Source of the DNA: Aldehydirespirator sp965203575
GTDB taxonomy: Bacteria; Actinomycetota; Acidimicrobiia; Acidimicrobiales; Aldehydirespiratoraceae
NCBI GenBank assembly: GCA_965203575.1
Contig: OZ241894.1
Coordinates: 1,550,001-1,614,000, forward strand
Length of the DNA: 64,000 bases
Direction: 5' to 3'
The notes below the pieces were generated by a model, which did not search any database, was not told the origin of the DNA, and worked only from the letters and a program-made list of their open reading frames with translations. Of the stretch, positions 52,064 through 60,682 are shown one piece after another. Each line of letters begins with the position of its first letter. Position 1 is the first letter of the stretch. The position numbers were made by a program, and so were the translations under genes.

Positions 52064-52092
52064 CTGACCTTGCCAAGAGGCTACGCTAGGTT
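52064..52092 (+). promoter_or_regulatory. Putative promoter of tmm
   Basis: CTGACC (52064-52069), 17 bases, TAGGTT (52087-52092), in the 83-bp tdm-tmm gap; GAGGGGGG precedes the tmm ATG. Suggests tmm can be transcribed separately from tdm. Confidence 0.35.
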
Positions 52093-52136
52093 TTACTGCA
52101 GATATAGACACACCTAACCAGAGGGGGGATACAGAC

Positions 52137-53480
52137 ATGACACGAGTAGCTGTCATCGGTGCCGGTCCGTGCGGTTTGTCACAGTTGCACGCCTTCGCCA
52201 GCGATCCGGAGGCAGGCAGCCCGGCGGCGCCCGAAGTCGTCTGCTACGAGAAGCAGAGCGACTGGGGCGGGCTCTGGAACTACGACTGGCGCACCGGGCT
52301 CGACGAGCACGGCGAGCCCTGCCACGCCAGCATGTACCGCTACCTGTGGTCGAACGGCCCCAAGGAGTGCCTGGAGTTCGCCGACTACGGCTTCGAGGAG
52401 CACTTCGGCAAGCCGATCGCGTCGTTCCCGCCCCGCGAGGTGCTGTACGACTACATCATCGGACGGGCCGAGCGCAGCGGCTTCCGCGACCAGATCCGCT
52501 TCAGCCATGCGGTGCGCCGCGTCAGCCGCTCCGCCGGCGGCGGTTTCACCGTCACCGCCCACGATCAGGCCAACGACGTCGACACCAGCGAGGACTTCGA
52601 CCACGTGGTGGTGTCCACCGGCCATTTCTCCATCCCCAACATGCCCCACTACCCGGGCTACGAGACCTTCGGCGGCACGTTGATGCACGCCCACGACTTC
52701 CGCGACGCCGTGCAGTTCACCGGCCGCGACGTGCTCGTGATCGGGTCCAGCTACTCGGCCGAGGACATCGCCTCGCAGCTCTGGAAGTACGGTGCTCGCT
52801 CGGTGGTGTGCAGCTCCCGCAGCGGCCCCATGGGCTTCGACTGGCCCGAGGGCATAACCGAGAGGCCCATCCTGACCCGCGTCGACGGCCGCACCGTGCA
52901 CTTCACCGACGGCTCGACCGCGGAGGTGGACGCTATCGTCTCCTGTACCGGGTACCTGCACTACTTCCCGTTCATGGACGACGAGTTGCGCCTGGTGACC
53001 GTCAACCGCCTGGCCACCTCGATGCTCTACCGCGGGGTGGTGTTCCAGCCGGAGAACCGGATCCTCTACCTGGGCATGCAGGACCAGTGGTACACGTTCA
53101 ACATGTTCGACGCGCAGGCCTGGTACGCCCGAGACGTGATCCTGGGCCGCATCTCCCTTCCCGGCGCGGCGGAACAGGCCCGCTGGATAGAGGCGGCCCA
53201 AGCCGAGGAGGACGCGTTGGCGGACGACTACGCGTGCATCGACTTCCAGGGCGCCTACACGCAGGACCTGGTGGACCAGACCGACTATCCCGACTTCAAC
53301 ACGCCTCTGGTCAACCAGATGTTCCACGACTGGAAGAAGCACAAGAAGCAGTCGATAATCGGCTACCGCGACCATGGCCACACCTCCCCGCTCACCGGCA
53401 CGGTGGCACCCGTCCACCACACCGCCTGGGATGAAGCGCTGGACGACTCGCTGGAGTCCTACCTGGCCGACTCGGCCTGA
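52137..53480 (+). CDS. tmm: Trimethylamine monooxygenase (flavin monooxygenase family)
   Basis: 447 residues, the length of bacterial Tmm, which converts trimethylamine to its N-oxide with NADPH and O2. FAD motif GAGPCGLSQL, family-specific YEKQSDWGGLWNYDWRTGLD and HASMYRYLWSNGPKECLEFA, FMO motif FPPREVLYDYI, NADPH motif IGSSYSAED, and the late block LGMQDQWYTFNMFDAQAWYA. These blocks match marine Tmm proteins I know almost residue for residue. It follows tdm by 83 bp, so the pair would take TMA through TMAO to dimethylamine and formaldehyde in the cytoplasm. Confidence 0.95.
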   Translation: MTRVAVIGAGPCGLSQLHAFASDPEAGSPAAPEVVCYEKQSDWGGLWNYDWRTGLDEHGEPCHASMYRYLWSNGPKECLEFADYGFEEHFGKPIASFPPREVLYDYIIGRAERSGFRDQIRFSHAVRRVSRSAGGGFTVTAHDQANDVDTSEDFDHVVVSTGHFSIPNMPHYPGYETFGGTLMHAHDFRDAVQFTGRDVLVIGSSYSAEDIASQLWKYGARSVVCSSRSGPMGFDWPEGITERPILTRVDGRTVHFTDGSTAEVDAIVSCTGYLHYFPFMDDELRLVTVNRLATSMLYRGVVFQPENRILYLGMQDQWYTFNMFDAQAWYARDVILGRISLPGAAEQARWIEAAQAEEDALADDYACIDFQGAYTQDLVDQTDYPDFNTPLVNQMFHDWKKHKKQSIIGYRDHGHTSPLTGTVAPVHHTAWDEALDDSLESYLADSA

Positions 53481-53546
53481 CACCAACGGGGGCACAAGCC
53501 CGAGCACGACCCCCAGAGGCCGAGCGCCGTGAGGCCCCTGGGCTCT

Positions 53547-53621
53547 GCGGCCCGTGAGCGAAGCGAACAAGAGCGGAAGGCACGGCCCGAGCGGCCCGTG
53601 AGCGAAGCGAACAAGAGCGGG
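53547..53621 (+). repeat. Interspersed intergenic repeat, copies 2 and 3 in tandem
   Basis: Two direct copies: 53547-53576 and 53584-53621, both containing GCGGCCCGTGAGCGAAGCGA and ACAAGAGCGG. They fill the gap between tmm and the FAD monooxygenase gene; the second ends 14 bases before its ATG and its GAGCGGGA end may serve as a weak ribosome site. Confidence 0.9.
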
Positions 53622-53635
53622 ATTGCCAGGCCGTC

Positions 53636-54892
53636 ATGGACGATGTGATCATCGTCGGCGGCGGCATCGGAGGGCTCACGCTAGCCCTCATGCTGCACCA
53701 GCGGGGCATAGGCGCCCGCGTCTACGAGGCCGCCCCGGAGATCAGACCCATCGGCGTCGGGATCAGCCTGCTGCCCCACGCCGGCAAGGAACTCGGCCTG
53801 CTCGGACTTCTCGACGCGCTCGCCGAGGTGGCCGTGACCACCAGGGACTCCCGCTTCTTCAACCGGTTCGGCCAGTTCGTGTACTCGGAGCCCGTCGGCC
53901 GCTACGCGGGCTACGACTGGCCCCAGTTCCAGATACACCGGGGAGACCTTCAGCAGGTGCTCTGCCGTGCCTTCCTCGACCGGGTGCCCGATGGATCCGA
54001 GCGGCTGCTGACCGGGCACCGCTGTACCGGCACCGACTCCGGCGCCGGGGGCGCGGCGGCCCACTTCGTGGACTCCGTCACCGGCCGAGCCCTGCCGTCC
54101 GCGGAGAGTGCAGCCGTCATCGGCTGCGACGGCATCCACTCGGTCGTGCGGCGTCAGTTCTTCGGTGACGAGGGTCCGCCCGTCTACTCGGGCGTGAACA
54201 TGTGGCGCGGCACGACTGTGTGGGAGCCGTTCCTCAGCGGCTCCACCTACCTGCGGGCCGGCTGGCTGACGGTCGGAAAGATGGTGATCTACCCGGTCCG
54301 GCACGACGTCGACGGTCAGGGCCGCCAACTGGTCAACTGGGTGGCCGAGGTGCAGACCGACCAGTACAACGAGCAGGACTGGAACCGCACCGGCCGCCTC
54401 GAGGACTTCTACGACGTCTTCGCGGACTGGACCTTCGACTGGCTCGATGTGGCCGGACTCATCAGAGGCGCGGAGCAGATCCTCGAGTATCCGATGGTCG
54501 ACCGCGATCCGCTGCCCCGCTGGACTCACGGGCGGGTGACGCTTCTCGGCGACGCCGCCCACCCCATGTACCCGCGGGGCTCCAACGGCGCGGGCCAGGC
54601 CATCCTCGACGCGCGGGCTCTGGCCGACGGTCTGCAGTCGCGCCCGTCGGTGGACGAGGCGCTGCGGTCCTACGAGGAGCAGCGGCTCCCGGCCACCTCA
54701 GCGGTGGTGCACGCCAGCCGATCCGCACCCCCGGACGTCATCCTCAAAGCGGTCCACGAGCGAACCGGCGACCGGCCCTTCGAGAACATCGCCGACGTCA
54801 TCACGCCGCAGGAGATGGCCGCGATGTCCGACCGGTACAAGCAGGTGGCCGGCTACGACCGCGAGTCCCTCTCCAGTGGTACACGCCATTAG
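53636..54892 (+). CDS. FAD-dependent monooxygenase (salicylate/hydroxybenzoate hydroxylase-like)
   Basis: 418 residues of the single-component group A flavoprotein hydroxylases. GGGIGGLTLALML (dinucleotide fold), GCDGIHSVVR (DG motif) and GRVTLLGDAAHPM (GD motif) are all present. Substrate could be an aromatic acid or a heterocycle such as a nicotinate or urate derivative. It is flanked on both sides by interspersed repeats and separated from tmm by 155 bp, so it may be an independent transcription unit. Confidence 0.9.
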   Translation: MDDVIIVGGGIGGLTLALMLHQRGIGARVYEAAPEIRPIGVGISLLPHAGKELGLLGLLDALAEVAVTTRDSRFFNRFGQFVYSEPVGRYAGYDWPQFQIHRGDLQQVLCRAFLDRVPDGSERLLTGHRCTGTDSGAGGAAAHFVDSVTGRALPSAESAAVIGCDGIHSVVRRQFFGDEGPPVYSGVNMWRGTTVWEPFLSGSTYLRAGWLTVGKMVIYPVRHDVDGQGRQLVNWVAEVQTDQYNEQDWNRTGRLEDFYDVFADWTFDWLDVAGLIRGAEQILEYPMVDRDPLPRWTHGRVTLLGDAAHPMYPRGSNGAGQAILDARALADGLQSRPSVDEALRSYEEQRLPATSAVVHASRSAPPDVILKAVHERTGDRPFENIADVITPQEMAAMSDRYKQVAGYDRESLSSGTRH

Positions 54893-54939
54893 AAGGTGCG
54901 CAGGTGGGCGCAAGCCCGTCGCGTCGCGAGGAGATGTCT

Positions 54940-54989
54940 CCCGCTCTTGTTCGCTGCGACCTGAGGGCCGCTCGGGCCACGGCCTCGCC
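54940..54989 (-). repeat. Interspersed intergenic repeat, copy 4 (inverted)
   Basis: On the minus strand: GGCGAGGCCGTGGCCCGAGC, then GGCCCTCAGGTCGCAGCGAA and CAAGAGCGGG. Lies between the FAD monooxygenase and malate synthase genes, inverted relative to the tandem pair at 53547, so the monooxygenase gene is bracketed by opposite copies. Confidence 0.85.
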
Positions 54990-55052
54990 CGTATGAACCG
55001 GACTCGCTCGCCTACCCGCTCGGCCTCTTAGCCAGACGGCGATCACAAGGAT

Positions 55053-57275
55053 TTGGAACGGTCGACGGCGCGTGGTTGGCTACAGCGCGTGCGTACCGGG
55101 TCGCTTGAGATTGCTCCACCGCTCCATGAGTTCATCGCGGTCGAGGCCCTGCCGGGCACCGGCGTCCAGATCGACGAGTTCTGGGATGCTCTGGAGTCCA
55201 TACTGACCGACCTCGGGCCGCGCAACGCGGCATTGCTGGCCCACCGCGACGAGCTTCAGGCCCAGATCGACGACTGGCACCGGGCGGCCCGCGCCGACGG
55301 CCGCGGCCACGACCCCGACGCCTACGCCAACTTCCTGCGCGACATCGGATACCTGCGGTACATGGACAGCGCGGTGACCGCCACGACCACCAATGTCGAC
55401 CCCGAGATGGCCGAGGTGGCCGGACCACAGCTGGTCGTGCCCGTCGACAATGCCCGCTACGCGCTCAACGCAGCCAACGCGCGCTGGGGGAGCCTGTACG
55501 ACGCCCTCTACGGAACCGACGTGCTCAACGAGGCGGACGGTTGCAGCCGCGGCGACGCCTACAACCCTGTCCGAGGCGACCGGGTGATCGCCGCGGGCCG
55601 CGAGTTCCTCGACACGCACTTCACCCTCGACTCGGCGAGCCATGCCTGGGCGACCGACTACCTGGTGCAGGACGGCTCGTTGAGAGTTCGCAGCGGGGAC
55701 GGCACAGTGAGCGCGCTACTGCGCCCGGAGCAGTTCGTCGGCCACACCGGCCCGGCGGATGCGCCCGCATCGATCCTGCTGCGCAAGAACGGCCTGCACT
55801 GCGAGCTGCGAATCGACGCCGACCACCCGGTGGGACGCCGGGACCACGCCGGCATCTTCGACATCCGGCTCGAGTCCGCCCTCACCGCGATCATGGACTT
55901 CGAGGACTCCGTCTCGGCCGTGGACGCCGATGACAAGGTGGCGGTCTACCGGAACTGGCTCGGGCTGATGCGGGGCACACTGGAGACGACGTTCGTGCGC
56001 GACGGCAGGGCGGTGAACCGGTCGCTGCACGGTGACCGCAGCTTCACCGGCCCGGACGGCTCGCAGATCACGCTGCCGGGGCGCTCCTTGATGCTGGTCC
56101 GCAACGTGGGGCACCATCTCACCACCGACATGGTGAGGCTCGATGGCGAGCCGGTCTACGAGACCATGGTCGACGCCATGGTCACGGCTCTGTGCGCGCT
56201 CCACGACCTGCGGGGGATGGGGCGGGTGGACGGCCGGCCCATACGCAACTCGGCCTCCGGTTCGGTGTACATCGTCAAGCCCAAGCTGCACGGACCCGAA
56301 GAGGTCGCCCTGGCCTGCGACCTGCTCAGCCGGGTGGAGACCGCCCTGGGTCTGGTGCAACGCACCCTGAAGATGGGGATCATGGACGAGGAACGTCGTA
56401 CCTCGCTGGGTCTCAAGGAATGCATCTGGAGGGCACGAGACCGGGTGGTGTTCATCAACACCGGCTTCCTGGATCGCACCGGCGACGAGATCCACACCGA
56501 CATGGAGGCGGGACCGGTGATCCCCAAGACCGAGATGAAGGCGGCCGCCTGGCTCGGTGCCTACGAGAACTCCAACGTGGACACCGGTCTGGCCTGCGGG
56601 CTGCAGGGACGCGCTCAGATCGGCAAGGGGATGTGGACGATGCCCAGCGAGATGGCGGCCATGGTCAAAGCCAAGATCCAGCATCCGATCGCGGGAGCCA
56701 GCACCGCCTGGGTGCCCTCCCCCACCGCCGCAACCCTGCACGCCCTGCACTACTTCCTGGTGGACGTGACCGACCGCCAGAGGGACCTCGCCGACCGCAC
56801 GCCCGCCCGCCTCGCCAGCCTGATCGACATACCCGTGCTGGCGGCGGGCCGGGAGCTCGGCCCGAGCGAGATACAGCGCGAGCTGGACAACAACATCCAG
56901 GGCATCCTCGGATACCTGGTCCGATGGGTGGGCCAGGGAGTGGGATGCTCAACGGTTCCCGATATCGGTGACATCGGCCTCATGGAGGATCTGGCCACCC
57001 TCCGAATCTCCAGTCAGCACATAGCCAACTGGCTGCACCACGGACTTGTGTCCGCCGACCAGGTGCGCGAGACCATGCGTCGCATGGCCAACCTGGTCGA
57101 CCAGCAGAACAGCGGCGACCCCGCCTACGAGCCCATGGCGCCCGACTACGACTCCAGCATCCCGTTCCAAGCGGCCATAGAGCTTGTGTTCTCGGCTCGG
57201 GATGAACCCAACGGCTACACGGAGAGAGTGCTCCGCTCCCATCGCCTACAAGTCAAGGCCCGCTCGGCGCGATAA
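55053..57275 (+). CDS. glcB: Malate synthase G
   Basis: 740 residues, the G isoform length. Condenses glyoxylate and acetyl-CoA to malate. Diagnostic blocks: AGPQLVVPVDNARYALNAAN, RWGSLYDALYGTD, FEDSVSAVDADDK, RNVGHHLTTDM, VFINTGFLDRTGDEIHTDME, and ACGLQGRAQIGKGMW. It strongly resembles the mycobacterial enzyme. TTG 55053 gives 13 residues more than GTG 55092, where homology to mycobacterial GlcB begins; the latter may be the real start. No isocitrate lyase is in the window; the glyoxylate could come from purine, glycine or glycolate breakdown. Confidence 0.95.
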   Translation: MERSTARGWLQRVRTGSLEIAPPLHEFIAVEALPGTGVQIDEFWDALESILTDLGPRNAALLAHRDELQAQIDDWHRAARADGRGHDPDAYANFLRDIGYLRYMDSAVTATTTNVDPEMAEVAGPQLVVPVDNARYALNAANARWGSLYDALYGTDVLNEADGCSRGDAYNPVRGDRVIAAGREFLDTHFTLDSASHAWATDYLVQDGSLRVRSGDGTVSALLRPEQFVGHTGPADAPASILLRKNGLHCELRIDADHPVGRRDHAGIFDIRLESALTAIMDFEDSVSAVDADDKVAVYRNWLGLMRGTLETTFVRDGRAVNRSLHGDRSFTGPDGSQITLPGRSLMLVRNVGHHLTTDMVRLDGEPVYETMVDAMVTALCALHDLRGMGRVDGRPIRNSASGSVYIVKPKLHGPEEVALACDLLSRVETALGLVQRTLKMGIMDEERRTSLGLKECIWRARDRVVFINTGFLDRTGDEIHTDMEAGPVIPKTEMKAAAWLGAYENSNVDTGLACGLQGRAQIGKGMWTMPSEMAAMVKAKIQHPIAGASTAWVPSPTAATLHALHYFLVDVTDRQRDLADRTPARLASLIDIPVLAAGRELGPSEIQRELDNNIQGILGYLVRWVGQGVGCSTVPDIGDIGLMEDLATLRISSQHIANWLHHGLVSADQVRETMRRMANLVDQQNSGDPAYEPMAPDYDSSIPFQAAIELVFSARDEPNGYTERVLRSHRLQVKARSAR

Positions 57276-57323
57276 CCGGCCCATTCCCTCCTGGCACCTC
57301 GACAACTTGTACGATCCGCGTTC

Positions 57324-58535
57324 ATGCGCACGGTGCCGGCCGAGGTCGATGTGGTCGTGATCGGCGCGGGAGTTACCGGCGCCAGCATCGGCTACCAGCT
57401 CGCCCGCCACACCGACCGGCGGGTGGCCGTCATCGACGCCCGGCCGCCGGTCGGGGGCATCTCGGGCCGCACATTCGGCCAGATCCGCCAGCACTACTCC
57501 AACGAGCTGATGGTGCGCATCGCCCAGCGGGGATTCGGTTGCATCCGCAACTGGTCCGCGGAGGTGGGCTACGGCGATCCCGGCTATGCCCGCTTCGGCT
57601 ACATGCTGCTGGTCACCGAGGACCAGGTGGACGGGCTGCGCCGCAACATCGAGCTCGGCCGCAGCCTGGGGGTGGACACCCGCTTCGTACGGGGCGGCGA
57701 GATCACCGAGATCGAGCCGCTGGTGAACGCCGACGGCCTGGCGGGCGGCGCCTACGAGCCCGACGGCGGCTACATCGACGTCACCAAGATGGTGCTGAGC
57801 TGGCTGGTGGCGGCCACCAGCAACGGCGCAGCGGTGCTGGCACCCCTGGAGGTGACCGGGATCACCACCAGCGACGGCGCGGTGACCGGGGTGGCCACCA
57901 GCGCCGGAGAGATCTCCGCGCCGGTCGTGGTGGCGGCCACCGGCGCCTGGGCCCGCGATCTGCTCGATCCCCTCGGCGTGGACGTGCCCGTGCAGCGGCG
58001 CCGCCTCGACATGGCCATGCTCGAGCAGCCCCCCGGGGCCCGGGCGCTGCACACCTGCATCACCGACGGCAACTCCAACCTGGTGATCCGTCCCGACATG
58101 GGCCGGCACGTGCTCGCGGTGGCCTACCCGCCGGAGATGCCCCCCGTCACCGACCCGCTGGCCGACGGGTCGGCCGCCGACCACCGGGCCCACTCCGCCC
58201 GCATCGGCGCGGCCATGGCCGAGCGGCTCCCGGCCATGTCGGTGGCGGCCACAGTGTGGACGACCAGCGGGGCCTACGACATCTCACCCGACTACCACCC
58301 GATCTTGGGCTGGGCTTCGGAGATCGGGCCGGTGTCAGGTCTGTACCTGGCGGTGGGCCTGTCGGGGCACGGGCTCAAGCTCTCCCCCGCCCTGGGCGAG
58401 ATCGCGGCCGCGCACCTGACCGGAGTCGAGCAGGTCGGCGACGCCCCTGCCATCGACGCCGGAGCGCTCAGACCCAGCCGGTTCGCCGATGGTGATCTCA
58501 TGCACCTGACCTACGGCCCCAGCGCCCGCGCATGA
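57324..58535 (+). CDS. FAD-dependent amine/amino-acid oxidoreductase (DAO family)
   Basis: 403 residues. FAD motif VVVIGAGVTGASIGYQLA, then a second-strand Asp (AVIDARPPVGG), and a C-terminal SGAYDISPDYHPILGW ... LYLAVGLSGHGLKLSP typical of sarcosine oxidase beta-like and dimethylglycine dehydrogenase-like DAO proteins. It would oxidise an N-methyl amine or amino acid. TACGAT (57310-57315) lies 9 bases from the ATG, so the mRNA may be nearly leaderless. Close to tdm/tmm, so a later demethylation step is attractive but unproven. Confidence 0.88.
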   Translation: MRTVPAEVDVVVIGAGVTGASIGYQLARHTDRRVAVIDARPPVGGISGRTFGQIRQHYSNELMVRIAQRGFGCIRNWSAEVGYGDPGYARFGYMLLVTEDQVDGLRRNIELGRSLGVDTRFVRGGEITEIEPLVNADGLAGGAYEPDGGYIDVTKMVLSWLVAATSNGAAVLAPLEVTGITTSDGAVTGVATSAGEISAPVVVAATGAWARDLLDPLGVDVPVQRRRLDMAMLEQPPGARALHTCITDGNSNLVIRPDMGRHVLAVAYPPEMPPVTDPLADGSAADHRAHSARIGAAMAERLPAMSVAATVWTTSGAYDISPDYHPILGWASEIGPVSGLYLAVGLSGHGLKLSPALGEIAAAHLTGVEQVGDAPAIDAGALRPSRFADGDLMHLTYGPSARA

Positions 58536-58552
58536 GCCACACCACAGCCCGC

Positions 58553-58566
58553 GGGGTAGTATCCCC
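58553..58566 (+). promoter_or_regulatory. Small hairpin/-10 region before the STAS gene
   Basis: GGGG-TAGTAT-CCCC: the loop TAGTAT (58557-58562) looks like a -10 hexamer enclosed in a 4-bp palindrome, about 35 bases before the STAS start. No -35 evident. Confidence 0.3.
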
Positions 58567-58596
58567 TCCGACCAGGAGAGACATTGACTGAGGAGC

Positions 58597-58941
58597 ATGG
58601 CGATGGAGATCACCGCCCAGAGGGAGAGCGAAACGGTAATTGCCAAGGCCAACGGGCGCATTGATAGTTCCAACTCTCGGGAGTTCCACTCTAGCTTGGA
58701 AGCGGCAATCACCAAGGATGATTCTGCCGTTGTGTTGGACTTTGAGGACGTCTCCTACATCAGCAGCGCCGGGATGAGAGTGATCCTTATCACTGCCAAG
58801 GGTCTCCAGAGTAACGGTGTGAAGTTTGTTCTTTCCTCAATGAACGAATCAATTCGGGAAGTATTCAAAATCAGCGGATTCGACAAGATTATTCCGATCC
58901 ACGACTCACAGTCCGAAGCGCTCGCAGCAGTCAGCGCATAA
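58597..58941 (+). CDS. STAS-domain anti-sigma-factor antagonist
   Basis: 114 residues, one STAS domain. The regulatory Ser site is in VSYISSAGMRV (about residues 53-63); VVLDFEDV and SIREVFKISGFDK are family-typical. In partner switching the unphosphorylated form captures the anti-sigma kinase. Base composition is visibly poorer in GC than the rest of the window, with many A/T-ending codons. It is the first gene of a three-gene set with a phosphatase and a kinase-type ATPase. Confidence 0.92.
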   Translation: MAMEITAQRESETVIAKANGRIDSSNSREFHSSLEAAITKDDSAVVLDFEDVSYISSAGMRVILITAKGLQSNGVKFVLSSMNESIREVFKISGFDKIIPIHDSQSEALAAVSA

Positions 58942-58973
58942 GTGGCCGTCTCCAATCGCTAGAGAGGACTCCA

Positions 58974-60146
58974 ATGACAACGACTGAGTCGCCGCAGAAG
59001 CACAAGATCCTCGTGGTCGACGATGAGCCAGATCTCGAGCCTCTCATGCTGCAGCGCATGCGGCGCTACATCAGGACTGGCGTGTACGAGTTCGTCTTCG
59101 CCCACGATGGGGTCGAGGCACTCGAAGCGCTGGACGCGGACGAGAGCATCGACATGGTCCTGTCGGACATCAACATGCCCAAGATGGATGGCCTCACACT
59201 TCTTGACAGGATTCCGGATGTGGCACCGGACATACGGGCCGTCATAATCTCCGCTTACGGCGATATGAAGAACATCCGGATCGCCATGAATCGCGGTGCT
59301 TTTGATTTCGTCACAAAGCCGGTCGATTTCGACGACTTGAAGTTCACAATAGATCGAACTCTGCAACACATACGTGAATGGAAGGAAGCGCTCAGCGCTA
59401 GAGACAAGCTCGTAGTGCTGCAGAACGAACTCAATGTTGCAAGCATGATGCAGCAGTCCATCCTGCCTAACAAGTTCGCCCGCAACGACAACTACAAGCT
59501 ATTCGGCACCATGCAGCCTGCCCGCAACGTAGGGGGCGACTTCTTCGATGTGATCGGTCTGTCCGGTGACAGAGTGGGCTTGGCCATCGCGGACGTATCC
59601 GGAAAGGGCGTGCCTGCGGCGTTGTTCATGATGTCCAGCCGCACGCTGCTGAAGGGTGCAGCCATGCGGGCCAACGGTCCCGGCGAGGCGCTCACGGAAG
59701 TGAACGACGTACTCAACGAGGACAACGACGCCTGCATGTTCGTCACCATGATCTATGCCGTGTACGACCCGACGACCGGTGTGCTCACCTACGCGGACGG
59801 AGGCCACGACCCGCCCCTCGTCATCCACGCGGACGGCAGCAGCACCCAGCTGCCGGTGACCGACGGCCTTGCTCTGGGCGTGCTGCCCGGGTTCGACTTC
59901 CTCCAGCACTCCCACGAGTTGTCACCCGGTGACACCGTCGTTCTCTACACCGACGGCGTGACCGAGGCGATCAACGCCGAGGAGGAGCAGCTGGGCCTGG
60001 ACCGGTTGCGTGAGGCCTTCGCGGCCAATCCCCCGGGCGATGCGGAGGACGCCGGCCATCGGGTCATCGACCTCGTCAATGAATTCGCCGGCGATGTGCC
60101 GCAGTTCGATGACACGACCTGTCTCGTGCTGCGTCGAGAGAACTGA
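58974..60146 (+). CDS. Response regulator with PP2C-type serine phosphatase (RsbU/RssB-like)
   Basis: 390 residues. Receiver domain (about 10-130) with VVDDEP, phosphoacceptor Asp65 in LSDINMPKMDG, and Lys in VTKPVDF. A helical linker (DKLVVLQNELNVASMMQQS) leads to a PP2C/SpoIIE phosphatase domain with GGDFFDVIGL, IADVSGKGVPAALF, YADGGHDPPL, LYTDGVTEA and FDDTTCLVL. It should dephosphorylate the STAS protein when its receiver is phosphorylated, probably by a histidine kinase such as the one at 61957. The receiver half is GC-poor like the STAS gene; the phosphatase half returns to local composition. Confidence 0.93.
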   Translation: MTTTESPQKHKILVVDDEPDLEPLMLQRMRRYIRTGVYEFVFAHDGVEALEALDADESIDMVLSDINMPKMDGLTLLDRIPDVAPDIRAVIISAYGDMKNIRIAMNRGAFDFVTKPVDFDDLKFTIDRTLQHIREWKEALSARDKLVVLQNELNVASMMQQSILPNKFARNDNYKLFGTMQPARNVGGDFFDVIGLSGDRVGLAIADVSGKGVPAALFMMSSRTLLKGAAMRANGPGEALTEVNDVLNEDNDACMFVTMIYAVYDPTTGVLTYADGGHDPPLVIHADGSSTQLPVTDGLALGVLPGFDFLQHSHELSPGDTVVLYTDGVTEAINAEEEQLGLDRLREAFAANPPGDAEDAGHRVIDLVNEFAGDVPQFDDTTCLVLRREN

Positions 60147-60153
60147 CCGCGCC

Positions 60154-60594
60154 ATGCTGTTCCTGACCACCAACGCCAACGGCGAACAGGTCCGCTCCAG
60201 CTACGAGGAGCTGCCGGAGCTGGTCGCGGCCGTCGAGGCACTCGGTGAAAGGGACGGCTGGCCCGGCGAGCTGACGTTCCGGGTCAGCCTGGTGATCGAC
60301 GAGCTGGCCCAGAACGTCGTGGACTATTCCCATGAGGGCCGGCCCAGCGATGTCGAGGTGGAGGTGACCTCTCTACCAGAGGACATCGTCATCGAGATCA
60401 TCGACGACGGCATCCCGTTCGATCCCCTGACCGAGGCACCCGAGCCGGACTTGACGTCTCCGATAGAAGACCGGCCGATCGGCGGTCTGGGCGTGCACTT
60501 CACCAAGACCCTGATGGACGACGTGGAGTACTGCCGGGAGTCGGGGAAGAACCGCCTGAAGATCGTCGCCCGCAGAGACCGAGCGGACAGGTAG
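60154..60594 (+). CDS. Anti-sigma-factor serine kinase-type ATPase (RsbW-like)
   Basis: 146 residues from ATG 60154, 7 bp after the phosphatase stop. GHKL ATPase motifs: N box VSLVIDELAQNVVDYS, G1 IIDDGIPFDP, G2 GGLGVHFTKTLMDDVEY. Acts as the kinase that phosphorylates the STAS partner and binds a sigma factor or another target. No sigma factor gene is present in the window, so the output may lie elsewhere or may not be transcriptional. Confidence 0.92.
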   Translation: MLFLTTNANGEQVRSSYEELPELVAAVEALGERDGWPGELTFRVSLVIDELAQNVVDYSHEGRPSDVEVEVTSLPEDIVIEIIDDGIPFDPLTEAPEPDLTSPIEDRPIGGLGVHFTKTLMDDVEYCRESGKNRLKIVARRDRADR

Positions 60595-60621
60595 CAATGC
60601 CGACGTATCGCGAGGCGAGAA

Positions 60622-60670
60622 GCGAGGTCGTGGCCCGAGCGGCCCGTGAGCGCAGCGAACAAGAGCGGGA
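60622..60670 (+). repeat. Interspersed intergenic repeat, copy 5
   Basis: GCGAGGTCGTGGCCCGAGCG, then GCCCGTGAGCGCAGCGAACA and AGAGCGGGA; almost identical to the copy at 29881. It ends 12 bases before the binding-protein ATG, the same placement relative to a start codon as the copy at 53584. Confidence 0.9.
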
Positions 60671-60682
60671 CTTGAAGGTGAG

